In this document: piece by piece, positions 35,486 through 45,336 of the stretch | Layout of the letters: every line of letters starts with the position of its first letter | Position numbering within the stretch: position 1 is the stretch's first letter | From: Aurantibrevibacter sp041749595 | Lineage (GTDB): Bacteria > Bacteroidota > Bacteroidia > Flavobacteriales > Flavobacteriaceae | Reading direction: 5' to 3' | Length of the DNA stretch: 64,000 nucleotides | Assembly (NCBI GenBank): GCA_041749595.1 | Contig: JBGTBA010000064.1 | Coordinates: 1 to 64,000, forward strand | Made by a program: the position numbers and the translations under genes | The notes under the pieces: generated by a model | Seen by the model: only the letters and a program-made list of their open reading frames with translations | The model's database searches: none | Told to the model about the DNA's origin: nothing

Positions 35486-38400
35486 ATGGAACTGACAGAA
35501 AAATTATTAAATGAACTTCAAAGGAGACTGAAGATAGGTAATCGCAGGGGCGTTCACCTAAATGCAATACCTGCAAATTCAAGATATAAGTTTGATTTAA
35601 ACAGACTTTCTTATATTGACAAGAATCTTCCTGACAGCTTCATAAAGGCATTACTTTCAGAACAACCATTAAAATTTAGAATTAGTTGGAAGGACAATGT
35701 TCCAGACTTAAATACACTTTTTGAAGAAGACCAAACGCAATTAGTCAGGATTACAAAATCCTTTTAAAATTTAATTAATCAGACAGAAGCGATTGAATCA
35801 GAAAAAGGAATCAACACCTTCGGATTCGGTTTTCCAATTGTTGTTAGACGTGACCAATCAGACAACAAACTCACGGTCGCTCCTATTCTAATTTGGTCGT
35901 TGCGAATAAAAAGAACCAAAGAATTCAACACTTGGGAAATTAACAGAAATGAAGACGACCCGATTTATTTGAATGAAGTTTTAATCAATCATTTACAATC
36001 GGATTCAAATATTGAGATTGAGCAGATTCCAAGTGAAATGTTAGATGATGGGCTAATCACAAAGGATGAATTACTTGAAATATGTGTGAAGCTTATTAAG
36101 GAAATAAACACTTCCGTTCCGTCTGACATTAAAGAAGCATTTATCAAGAAACTTGATAACATTGTTTCAATTGGCGATAAAAATCATTACGAAAAACTTC
36201 CTATCAATTCCACCAATGCACTTATTGACTTTGGTGGATTGTTTTCAATTTTTGAAGTCCAAAAACAAAACATCATAAATGACTATGGTAATTTGATGGA
36301 TTTGGAAGGTCTAAATATTGACCTTGACGACCTAGAAAATCATACTTTTCAGCCAATTCATCAGTAGAAACAGACCCTTCACAACAAGGTATTTTACATT
36401 CTTTAGAAGCAACAAGAAATATTCTTATTCAAGGTCCTCCAGGAACAGGAAAAAGTCAAACATTATCTGCAATCCTTATCAACGCATTAGAGAATCAGAG
36501 AAAGACCATTGTGGTTTGTGAAAAAAGAACGGCTTTGGAAGTCTTACATAATGCACTAATCGAGAAAAATCTAAATTATCACTGTGTTTTAATTCGAGAC
36601 ATTGTGAAAGACCGTAAAACTGTTGTTGATTCGGTTAGAGACAGAGTTGACAACTCATCTTATCGAAGATACCGCTACACATATTCCAAGGAATCACTTG
36701 ACAACCTAATTAAAAAAGCCAAAAGCCTTATTGAGTCCATTAATGGAAAGCATAAAAAGCTAGATGAAAAGTTATTGGGAGACAAGTCTTGGACTGACAT
36801 TGTAGGCACTCTTTTGTCTGAACTCAATGGAATTAGTGAAGACCATACTTTAAACATTGATAAATCGCAATTCAAGTATAATTCTCAAGAATTAAACGAG
36901 CTTATTGAATTAGTTCAGAAAGGCCAAAGTCTCTACTCAAGTTACCAATCTTACGATTCAACTTCATTTCTCAACTCAAAAAAATTAGTTGGAGAAAACC
37001 CATATGTTATTGAGCAAGGAATTAACGATTCATTTGAAGATTATGAAAAGTCTCTTCAAAAAGTATATGAACTCGAATCGAAATATAAAAGCGAGTATTT
37101 CAAACTAAGAAAAGCTGAGCTTTCAGAGCAAATCCAAAGTGGAAAACAGATACAAGATTCAATAGACTCCATTTATACAGAGCATAAATCCAATCCTGAT
37201 TTTCTGAATGAAGAAAAAACTAATGGCTTGCTATATAAAGCAATAACAATTTTTTCTCAGCCAAAAAAGAAGGTCGTCCAAGACCAAAAGCAAATCAAAA
37301 GCCTTTTTACAAGTCTCGCAAATCATTATTCAAAGTGTGCTGACCTTAAAGATTTCCATATTTCACAATCTATTAAAAGTAATTTGAAAAGGATTGATGA
37401 ATCCAATAATCTGATAGAGCAGACTAGTTCTGATTTTCAATCTAAAATTGAAAATGAATATGACTCAATTGATGTTATAGAATTTTCAAGTCCTGAATAT
37501 CAGACAGCAATTTTAAAATCACTGAAAGAAAATTGTTCACTTCTAAGAGAGAAAATAAAGTCTGATAGTTGGTCATTTAATAAAATTCACGCCAGTGAAT
37601 TCAACGATTTTATTAGAGCAGTTGAAAAAATAATTCAGGATAAAAAAGATTATTTCAACAATGAAAATGACATTTTTACCACAGAATTTAAATGGTTTCA
37701 ATTTTCCAACGGTCTTTCTAATGAAGCCAAACTTCTTGTCAATGAATTGAAAGATAAAAAGGATTGGCGAAAGTCTTTTCTAATCCATTATCTAAATTCA
37801 ATGCTCGTAAATTCCGCAAACGTTGATTTGCCGACAAATGATTCTGAACACATAGAGCTAAATGGTACTTTGGGTGGTTTAGAGAAAGAGCAATTGAAAT
37901 ATATCCGTGAATTTTGGTTCTCAATGCAAATTGACACAACAAGAGATTTTGAACAGCGAAACTCGAATCTCTCCGTTGAGAATTTATACAATAAGCGGAG
38001 TAGCAACCGATTTAAGAGACTTTCATTAAGGCAAATAGTGCAGTATGACGCTGATTTGTTCACTACCTTTTTTCCGATAATTCTAACTTCTCCTGATGTA
38101 GCAAGTAACCTATTTAAAGAGATGAATGGCTATTTTGACATTGTAATGTTTGATGAAGCCAGTCAGTTACGTTTGGAAGACAACTTGCCAGCAATTTTGA
38201 AAGGAAAGCAGATAATTATTGCAGGTGATGAACACCAAATGCCTCCTTCAAATTACTTTAGTAAGGTCTTTGATGGTACTATTGAAGACGAAGACGACAT
38301 AGATGAAGAAGATGAAATTGTAGTAGATAGAGATAATATCCTTTTGTCCTGTGAATCCCTTTTAGACTTTGGTTCAGAACTCAATTTTGAGAAACGTCAC

Positions 38401-39864
38401 CTTGATTTTCATTACAGGTCAAGACACCCCTACCTAATAGATTTTTCTAATTACGCTTTTTACAATCAAAGACTTAAACCTCTACCTAATACATTTGATT
38501 ACACACCAATAAAATACATTCAAGTAAATGGTACTTTTTCAGACCACATCAATGATGCAGAAGCTGAAATGGTTTTGTCAATACTTGAGAACAATATTAA
38601 TCGCCTTCCAAACGGAGAATATCCAACAGTTGGAATTGCAACGTTTAATATTGCTCAGAGAAATCACATAAAAAGTAAAATCTTAGAAAGGCAAAAATTC
38701 TCAAAGTTTGAAGAGTTCAATGCCAAAATTCAGGAGTTAGAAGAAAACGGAATGTTCATCAAGAACTTAGAGAATATTCAAGGAGATGAACGAGATGTTA
38801 TTATTCTGTCAACTACTTACGGCCCCGGAAAAGATGGGAAATTTGCACAGCGATTTGGCCCCATTAATCATTCCAAAGGCTACAAGCTTTTAAACGTAAT
38901 CATTACAAGGGCAAAGTATAAAGTTTACGTCTGTTCATCTGTTCCAGAAAAATACTTTATGGATTATAAGTCTTCTCTAGTAACGGAAGGCTCAAACAAT
39001 AAGCGAGCAGTTTTCTACGCATATTTAGCATATAGTAAAGCTGTAAGTGAAGGCAATAATGATTCAAGAATTGCAATTTTGACGGCACTCAGTGAAAATT
39101 CAACAAAAAGCACATCATTCAATGTTGGCAATTTTGGAGAGTTGGAATCACCTTTTGAAGAAGAAGTTTATCAGCGTTTGGTTGATGAAGTGGACGAATC
39201 AAAGCTAATTCCGCAAATGAAGGTATCCGAGTTTCGAATTGATATTGTTTACGACCCAAAAATTGCAGGAGTGCCAAAAATTGCAATTGAATGTGATGGA
39301 GCAAAGTATCATTCAAGCAGAGAAGCATATTTGCACGACCGCCACAGACAAAAAACTCTAGAAAGTCACGGTTTTGTATTCCACAGGATTTGGAGCACGA
39401 ATTGGTGGAGAAATCCGCAGAAAGAAACAAAACGATTAATTGAGTTTATAAGAAGTGTTGAATCAAGGAACGACTATAACTTAACTGACCATTCAAAAAC
39501 ATCATTTGCATTTACAGACGAGTTTCAAATGGTTGAAAATTATGTTGCTCAAACAACCTTTATCAATACCAACAATGAGATTGCGACAATAAAAAGCATT
39601 GAAAAGAAGGAAGATAAGCAAGCCAGACTTTTTAAAGACGAAATTAACTTAGGAAGTAAAGTGACGGTAAAATATATGAACAACGGTAAAGACATCAAAG
39701 TACATATCGTTGAGACAGCTAACAAGAATGAATTATCTAATGGAATTCAAAAAATAAGTTTGAAATCTCCTTTAGCGACATCAATTCTTGGACATACAGT
39801 TGGAGACATAGTAAAGATTGGTAATCTTGACAATTTTATAGAAATAATTGAAGTAAAGAACTAA
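35486..39864 (+). pseudogene. Disrupted large DUF4011/COG1112-type SF1 helicase with Vsr/MTES_1575-like nuclease
   Basis: The coding is split into three pieces. Piece 1 (35486-35767) ends at an in-frame TAA (35765-35767); reading continues in the same frame through GINTFGFGFPIV and TVAPILIWSLRI, typical DUF4011 text. Piece 2 ends at TAG 36365-36367 because one base is missing near 36356-36361; the next frame resumes with SSVETDPSQQGIL and the Walker A motif GPPGTGKSQTL. Piece 3 carries Walker B DEASQL, motif III GDEHQMPPSNYF, motif V IQGDERDVIILS, motif VI IITRAKYKVYV, and a C-terminal nuclease domain with IECDGAKYHSS and HRIWSTNWW. With the base restored, the length is 4380 bases, exactly 1460 codons including the stop. 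Domain order matches helicase-nuclease proteins linked to phage defence. The gene is AT-rich compared with its neighbours. Confidence 0.85.
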
Positions 39865-40303
39865 TGCCGACCCGTCATAGCCACACACACCTTCCCGCAC
39901 GGCAAGCGGGTTGCCAAGTTGCACCCCTGTCCTGAGCTTGCCAAAGGAAGCCAACGCTAAAACCCATCCCGATAGCTATCGGGAGGCCGCATGTGGCTGT
40001 CCTACCGCACCACCAAAACGACCGACAAAAAAGAGAACGAAGAAAAAATATAGTTTGAAAAGATATTAAAGTACTACTAATAAACAATTTAAACGCCATT
40101 ACTTCAACTAAAACCAAAGCATGTCATTTTCTGGCAAAAGAGTAGCTATCTTTGCACCAACGAAACACACCTATAGTTATCTTCTATCATTGTAGTGCTC
40201 GGTACTTTATGGAATTCGTCTTAGTGCCTTTAAGGTAAACTAAAAGCGCACTGTGAAAACCGTTCGGGTTAACCGACAGCTAAAAAAGCATCAGAACAGA
40301 CCC
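39865..40303 (+). repeat. Right flank of the helicase insert: hairpins, REP-like element and short repeat
   Basis: This GC-rich stretch follows the helicase stop. It holds a CCCGC/GCGGG stem (39894-39910), a degenerate REP-like CCTGAGCTTGCCAAAGG (39931-39947), the third copy of the short repeat GCCAACGCTAAAA (39950-39962), and the perfect 18-base palindrome TCCCGATAGCTATCGGGA (39967-39984). From about 40040 the sequence returns to ordinary AT-rich intergenic DNA, with a -7-like TATCTTTG at 40147-40154 before the DEAD-box gene. Confidence 0.6.
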
Positions 40304-41614
40304 ATGGCAAACGATATTAAAGCACAAAAGGATATTCTGGAAAAATTGAACATCCACCAATTGAATCCCATGCAAGAGGAGGCTATTTCTATTATTGGAT
40401 CAAATACCAATACCGTTTTGCTCTCTCCTACAGGCACGGGAAAGACATTGGCATTTCTGTTGCCCATAATCGAACTTTTGGATCCGGACCTGCCCGAAAT
40501 TCAGGCATTGATTTTGGTGCCTTCCCGGGAACTGGCCCTGCAAATAGAGCAAGTGGTAAGGGAAATGGGTTCCGGCTATAAGGTAAATGCGGTTTACGGA
40601 GGCCGGGCCATGGCCAAAGATAAAATGGAATTGAAGCATACGCCTGCCATTTTGATCGGTACACCGGGGCGCATCTCCGATCATATCGATAATGGAAGGA
40701 TAGTAACAAAATATATAAAGATTTTGGTTTTGGATGAGTTCGATAAATCTTTGGAAGTCGGTTTTGAGGATGAAATGAAGTTTATTATCGGTGCGTTAGC
40801 AAGTATCAACAAACGGATTCTGACCTCGGCCACAAAAAGTGTGGGTATTCCGGGCTTTGTACGCTTAAACCAACCCATTACCATTGATTATTTGGGAGGT
40901 ATTTTGCCAAAGTTAACCGTAAAGACTGTGGTTTCTCCCAGTAAAAATAAGTTACAGACCCTTTTAAACCTCATACAGCATGAAGAAAACCAATCCGGAC
41001 TTGTGTTTTGCAACCGCAGGGAAAGCATTCAGGAAGTGAGCCGATTTTTGGATAAAAACGGCGTTGTCCACGGCTGTTTTCATGGGGATATGGAACAAAA
41101 GGACAGAGAACGGACCCTCATTAAATTCAGGAACGGCAGTTATAAGGTAATTGTAGCTACCGATCTGGCTGCAAGGGGCATTGATATCCCGGAATTGAAG
41201 TACATCGTTCATTTTGAACTGCCATTGCATGAAAAGGAATTTACCCACAGAAATGGAAGAACCGCACGGGTAAATTCTAAAGGCACGGCCTATGTATTGA
41301 AATGGGAAAAGGAAGCTTTGCCAAATTTCATAAGCCATGAAACCGTGGCCTCTATTGAAAAAAGGACTATTGTTAAACCGCCTTATTGGCAGACCTTGTT
41401 GATTTCCGGAGGTCGAAAAGATAAAATTTCCAAGGGTGATATTGCCGGATTGTTCTTTAAGCAAGGTCATATAAATCCCGATCAACTGGGGGTGATTGAG
41501 TTAAAACATGATTGTACCTTTGTTGCAGTTCCCGCGGAAATAGCGGAATCGCTTGTATCTCATTTAAACAACAGTAAACTAAAAAACAAAAAAGTACGCA
41601 TAATGCCGATTTAA
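40304..41614 (+). CDS. DEAD-box-type RNA helicase with DbpA-like C-terminal RNA-binding domain
   Basis: This 436-residue helicase has Q motif, Walker A SPTGTGKT, GTPGR, motif II LDEFD in place of DEAD, SAT, ATDLAARGIDIPE and HRNGRTAR. The last 75 residues (GGRKDKISKGDIAGLFFKQG onward) match the DbpA RNA-recognition fold that binds 23S rRNA hairpin 92, so a role in large-subunit assembly is likely. ATG 40304 is preferred to the GTG at 40253. A second DEAD-box gene follows 79 bases later. Confidence 0.9.
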   Translation: MANDIKAQKDILEKLNIHQLNPMQEEAISIIGSNTNTVLLSPTGTGKTLAFLLPIIELLDPDLPEIQALILVPSRELALQIEQVVREMGSGYKVNAVYGGRAMAKDKMELKHTPAILIGTPGRISDHIDNGRIVTKYIKILVLDEFDKSLEVGFEDEMKFIIGALASINKRILTSATKSVGIPGFVRLNQPITIDYLGGILPKLTVKTVVSPSKNKLQTLLNLIQHEENQSGLVFCNRRESIQEVSRFLDKNGVVHGCFHGDMEQKDRERTLIKFRNGSYKVIVATDLAARGIDIPELKYIVHFELPLHEKEFTHRNGRTARVNSKGTAYVLKWEKEALPNFISHETVASIEKRTIVKPPYWQTLLISGGRKDKISKGDIAGLFFKQGHINPDQLGVIELKHDCTFVAVPAEIAESLVSHLNNSKLKNKKVRIMPI

Positions 41615-41693
41615 CTGTGACCTAAAGGAAAAATGATTTTTTAGCAAATGGCGGGATCGCATTGAATTAATTATAATTTGCAATAAAGCACAG

Positions 41694-43049
41694 ATGACTT
41701 CCTCTTTTGACGATTTTAAAATTTCTCCATCTTTTCGGAACGCCATAAACGACTTGGGTTTTGAAAATCCAACGCCCATACAAGCGGCTTCCTATTTGGT
41801 GATTACCGCCGGTAAGGATATGGTGGGTATTGCTCAGACGGGCACAGGAAAAACCTTGGCCTATATGCTGCCCATTTTAAATACGTTTGCATTTTCCAAG
41901 GAAGGACATCCGCGCGTTTTGGTTTTGGTTCCCACTCGGGAACTGGTGGTGCAAGTAGTCGAAGAGATTGCGAAATTTGCCAAATATACCAATATTAGAG
42001 ACGTTGGGGTGTATGGTGGCGTTAATATGAACAGGCAGAAAGATGCCTTAGCCAATGGAGCGGATATTGTCGTGGCCACGCCCGGAAGGTTATACGACCT
42101 CGTCTTGAGTGGCGCGCTGCGCTTAAAATTCATTCATAAATTGGTTATTGATGAAGTGGATGTGATGCTTGATCTCGGTTTTCGTTTTCAACTTACCAAT
42201 ATTTTTGAGCTCTTGCCCGAACGTCGCCAGAATATCATGTTTTCGGCCACCATGACCGAAGAAGTAGATACGCTTATCAATGATTTTTTCGTGCTTCCGG
42301 AAAAAGTATCGGTGGCACTCAGCGGCACGCCATTGGAAAATATCTCCCAATGGGCTTATGCGGTACCCAATTTTTATACCAAGGTGAATTTATTGATCCA
42401 CCTCCTTCAGGATACGACCACTTTTCATAAGGTGCTGGTATTTGTTTCGAATAAAAAAAGTGCCGACCGATTGTTTGAAGCTTTGGACGAATTTTATGGC
42501 GAGGAACTGTGTCTTATTCATTCCAACAAAACCCAGAATTACAGATTGCGGTCCATTCGTCAGTTCGACGAGGGCAAAAACAGGATTATGGTTACCACCG
42601 ATGTCATGGCACGTGGTTTGGACTTGGACAAAATATCGCACGTCATTAACTTTGATACGCCTATTTTTCCTGAAAACTATATCCATAGAATAGGTAGAAC
42701 AGGAAGGGCAACGGAAAGGGGCACAGCCATTTTGTTTTCTACAGCCACGGAGATTCCTGCTAAAGAACGGATAGAAGCTTTGATGAAAATTGAAATCGCC
42801 GTATTGGAACTGCCAAAGGAGATCCAAATTTCGCAAAGGCTAACGCCGGAAGAGGAACCCAAAAATGGGGAACCCAATAATCCACATAAGGATACCGGAG
42901 ACGGATCTAGAGGGGCAAGTTTCCATGAAAAATCGGAAAAAAACAAAAAGTCCAATTTGGGCAGTAAGTACAAGCGCACCATTAAAGTGAAATACAAAAA
43001 GCCCAAGACCAGAGGGGACAAGGATCTTAATAGACGGCGAAAGAAGTAA
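41694..43049 (+). CDS. DEAD-box-type RNA helicase with basic C-terminal tail
   Basis: This 451-residue helicase has the motifs AQTGTGKT, PTREL, TPGR, motif II IDEVD instead of DEAD, SAT, TTDVMARGLDLD and HRIGRTGR. After about residue 385 comes a low-complexity basic tail ending KKPKTRGDKDLNRRRKK, typical of RhlE/CshA-like proteins and probably RNA-binding. It likely acts in ribosome assembly or mRNA turnover. It is the second of two tandem helicases; in both, the alanine of DEAD is replaced. Confidence 0.92.
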   Translation: MTSSFDDFKISPSFRNAINDLGFENPTPIQAASYLVITAGKDMVGIAQTGTGKTLAYMLPILNTFAFSKEGHPRVLVLVPTRELVVQVVEEIAKFAKYTNIRDVGVYGGVNMNRQKDALANGADIVVATPGRLYDLVLSGALRLKFIHKLVIDEVDVMLDLGFRFQLTNIFELLPERRQNIMFSATMTEEVDTLINDFFVLPEKVSVALSGTPLENISQWAYAVPNFYTKVNLLIHLLQDTTTFHKVLVFVSNKKSADRLFEALDEFYGEELCLIHSNKTQNYRLRSIRQFDEGKNRIMVTTDVMARGLDLDKISHVINFDTPIFPENYIHRIGRTGRATERGTAILFSTATEIPAKERIEALMKIEIAVLELPKEIQISQRLTPEEEPKNGEPNNPHKDTGDGSRGASFHEKSEKNKKSNLGSKYKRTIKVKYKKPKTRGDKDLNRRRKK

Positions 43050-43090
43050 TTTTAGCTATGCGGCCGGCACACAAAGCAATTCCAATAGGG

Positions 43091-43897
43091 CTATAACTGC
43101 TTTAACCGAATATTGCGATACGCCACTTTCATCGGTGGCCCCACATGTACTTGAAGCCCAAGAAAACCGTTTGATTTCTGATTTATGCTGTCCATATCGG
43201 TTACATCACTCATCAAAATACCATTGATGTAATGTTGCAGTCGGTTTCCGGTAATAGTTAAGCGACAATGGTTCCAGTCTTCCTTTTTTATGTTAGCTTT
43301 TAAGGAATCCGAATGGCCCAAGGAAGCCAGGATTTCCCTGGTTTGCCAGGCGTTATTTTTTATATTGGCCTGTAAAGAGGTTGGACTTTGGGGATTCGGC
43401 TGCGAAGCTACCCGTACCTTTTCCCCGCGATAGGCTAAGGTGGTACGTTTGCGTTCCTCGTAATTCTGACCGGTATACCTGATTTCCCCATCAATATCGG
43501 CCTGATAACCGCGGAGTGCAAAAGGAACGCTATCTAGGCGCTCACTGCGGTAATTGATGCCGCTGTTCCCTGCCTCCGTGATACGAAATTCCAGTTGAAG
43601 TTCAAAATCTGCCGGTTGCCCGCCTTTCCAAATGATAAAGGTGTTTTTTTTAAGTAGGGTAGCGGGAGTAACTTCGCCCGTTAAATTACCATCTTCCACT
43701 CGCCAATAGGCAGTATCCCCTTCCCAACCGTCCAAGGATCTGCCATCAAAAATAGAGATAAAACCATCTGCTCCCGAAGGGTCGGTTGGCTTAGTTATGG
43801 CCTTGGACACTGTTTTGGTGTCCCCACAGGAAAACAAGGCGGTTAGTATGAATAGGAGTCCAAGAATAGGGGTAAGCAACGTCTTTAAAGTGGGCAT
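43091..43897 (-). CDS. DUF1080 (3-keto-disaccharide hydrolase family) lipoprotein
   Basis: This 268-residue lipoprotein has the lipobox LTALFSCGD and a DUF1080 domain with ISIFDGRSLDGWEG, GNSGINYRSERL, WNHCRLTITGNRLQHYINGILMSDVTD and GFLGLQVHVGPPMKVAYRNIRL. It is a second member of the family found at 34610, more typical in sequence. It probably acts on 3-keto sugars at the cell surface or in the periplasm. It is monocistronic and convergent with the helicase gene. Confidence 0.92.
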   Translation of the reverse strand: MPTLKTLLTPILGLLFILTALFSCGDTKTVSKAITKPTDPSGADGFISIFDGRSLDGWEGDTAYWRVEDGNLTGEVTPATLLKKNTFIIWKGGQPADFELQLEFRITEAGNSGINYRSERLDSVPFALRGYQADIDGEIRYTGQNYEERKRTTLAYRGEKVRVASQPNPQSPTSLQANIKNNAWQTREILASLGHSDSLKANIKKEDWNHCRLTITGNRLQHYINGILMSDVTDMDSINQKSNGFLGLQVHVGPPMKVAYRNIRLKQL

Positions 43898-44038
43898 GGT
43901 GCTATAATTTAGAAAAAGCAGCTATGGCTTTGCTGTCGAATATAGTAAAAAATAAGTTTTGTTGGATGATCCCACCAAAGGATTCCAAATTTAGGCTAGG
44001 CATCACATTAAAATAACGCCACATCGACAAAAAAGAAG

Positions 44039-44046
44039 TACTTTTG
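44039..44046 (+). promoter_or_regulatory. -7 box upstream of the J-domain/KTSC gene
   Basis: TACTTTTG matches TAnnTTTG, 25 bases before the ATG at 44072. The -33 region shows no TTG. Confidence 0.4.
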
Positions 44047-44071
44047 CGGCTGGTTTATAAAAGCAACCCTT

Positions 44072-44524
44072 ATGAAGCGTATCGCCGAATACAAAAAACT
44101 GTTCGCCATTGAAAAAGAGATCGAATTAAAAACACTTAAAACCAAGTACCGCGATCTGGTAAAACAATGGCATCCCGATAAATTCCAAGAAGGAGATTCC
44201 CTTCGCGAGGAAGCAGAAATACAAAGTCGAAAAATTATCGATGCCTACCATTTTTTGGTTAGTATGGCACCGGAGACCAAAGCGGCCAATTTGGAAACGT
44301 ATACCAAGACCATAACCGAATCGGGCATTGCCGATTTTCAGCACAAGGGGCTTTTGTTGGAGGTTACTTTTTTGGATGGTAGTACCTACGAATATTTTGG
44401 GGTTCCCAAAAGTATTTATATCAAACTCATCAATTCCCCAAAACAGTTTCGGTTTGCAAAACGGAGTATTTTTAACAGCTATCCCTATAGAAAATCCAAG
44501 AAATTACTTCAGGAGGTAGCATAG
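44072..44524 (+). CDS. J-domain and KTSC-domain fusion protein
   Basis: This 150-residue protein joins an N-terminal J domain (about residues 5-66, with the HPD motif at 34-36 in QWHPDKF) to a C-terminal KTSC domain (about 90-145, FLDGSTYEYFGVPKSIYIKL). J domains stimulate Hsp70; KTSC domains are small folds of uncertain, probably nucleic-acid or lysyl-tRNA-related, function. The 3' end overlaps the convergent pseudouridine synthase gene by 21 bases. Confidence 0.85.
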   Translation: MKRIAEYKKLFAIEKEIELKTLKTKYRDLVKQWHPDKFQEGDSLREEAEIQSRKIIDAYHFLVSMAPETKAANLETYTKTITESGIADFQHKGLLLEVTFLDGSTYEYFGVPKSIYIKLINSPKQFRFAKRSIFNSYPYRKSKKLLQEVA

Positions 44525-45088
44525 GTCATACGAGGTTACTTGTCCCGGCACCATATCCGCAAGGACTATATCGGCAATGCGTATGCGCACCAGTCGCAAG
44601 GTAGGATAGCCCACAGCAGCAGTCATTTTTCGAATCTGCCTAAACTTTCCCTCAGTGAGCGTAATGCTGATCCATGAATTCGGTCTATGACCTCCAATAC
44701 GAAGTTTTGCGTTGGCCGCCGGTAGGTTGGAGGGTACGTCTAATTTAAAGACGTTACAGGGTTTGGTATTATATTTTTTACCGTGAACGCCAATTTCGAC
44801 ACCATCACCTAATTTTTGTAGCGCATCTGCCGTAATTTCCCCGTCCAATTGGGCATAATATTCCTTTTCTATTCCGGCCCTGTTAATAGTATCACTCAAT
44901 TGTCCATCAGTAGTCATTAGCAATAAACCTTCCGATTTTTCATCCAAGCGGCCCACGGGCATCGTGCCTTTCGGAAAGGCAAACAGTTCGTCTAAAAAGC
45001 GTTTCTTACGCACTTCTTTCGCATCATGCGAGAGTAGTTGACTCAATACACCAAAAGGTTTGTACAATTTAAAATGGCAGTGCGGCAT
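44504..45088 (-). CDS. rluE: 23S rRNA pseudouridine synthase, RluE-type
   Basis: This 194-residue enzyme of the RsuA family lacks an S4 domain, as RluE does. It has the start HFKLYKPFGVLSQ, the catalytic aspartate in PVGRLDEKSEGLLLMTTDG, the KEYYAQLDG strand and the LTEGKFRQIRKMTAAVGYPTLRLVR block. RluE modifies U2457 of 23S rRNA in E. coli; the same target here is inferred. It overlaps the J/KTSC gene tail to tail. Confidence 0.9.
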   Translation of the reverse strand: MPHCHFKLYKPFGVLSQLLSHDAKEVRKKRFLDELFAFPKGTMPVGRLDEKSEGLLLMTTDGQLSDTINRAGIEKEYYAQLDGEITADALQKLGDGVEIGVHGKKYNTKPCNVFKLDVPSNLPAANAKLRIGGHRPNSWISITLTEGKFRQIRKMTAAVGYPTLRLVRIRIADIVLADMVPGQVTSYDLCYLLK

Positions 45089-45336
45089 ATCCCTTATTTA
45101 ATGCTACCTTATAATTCAATCTAAGAAAGGGTCTCAAAATTAACGCTATAAAGGCTCTGGCTGAAGGTTATTTGGGATAAAAATCCAAAATGAAAGGTAA
45201 AAATGACGTAGTTTATCGAAAAAAATAAAAAAAGATGATTTTTAAGTAGGGTATTGCCAACTTGCATTGTTTTTAAGTTGTGCCCTTTATATCGGGACGA
45301 AACCTACGAAATATTAATTATTTAAAATTGTAAATT

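Noticed and set aside
36340..36380. Programmed frameshift in the helicase gene
   Set aside because: No slippery heptamer or downstream pseudoknot is apparent, and a second, unrelated stop lies upstream, so decay or sequencing error is more likely.
39875..40117. 80-codon minus-strand frame in the right border of the helicase insert
   Set aside because: It covers palindromes and a REP-like sequence, and its translation is low-complexity and cysteine/tryptophan-rich by chance.
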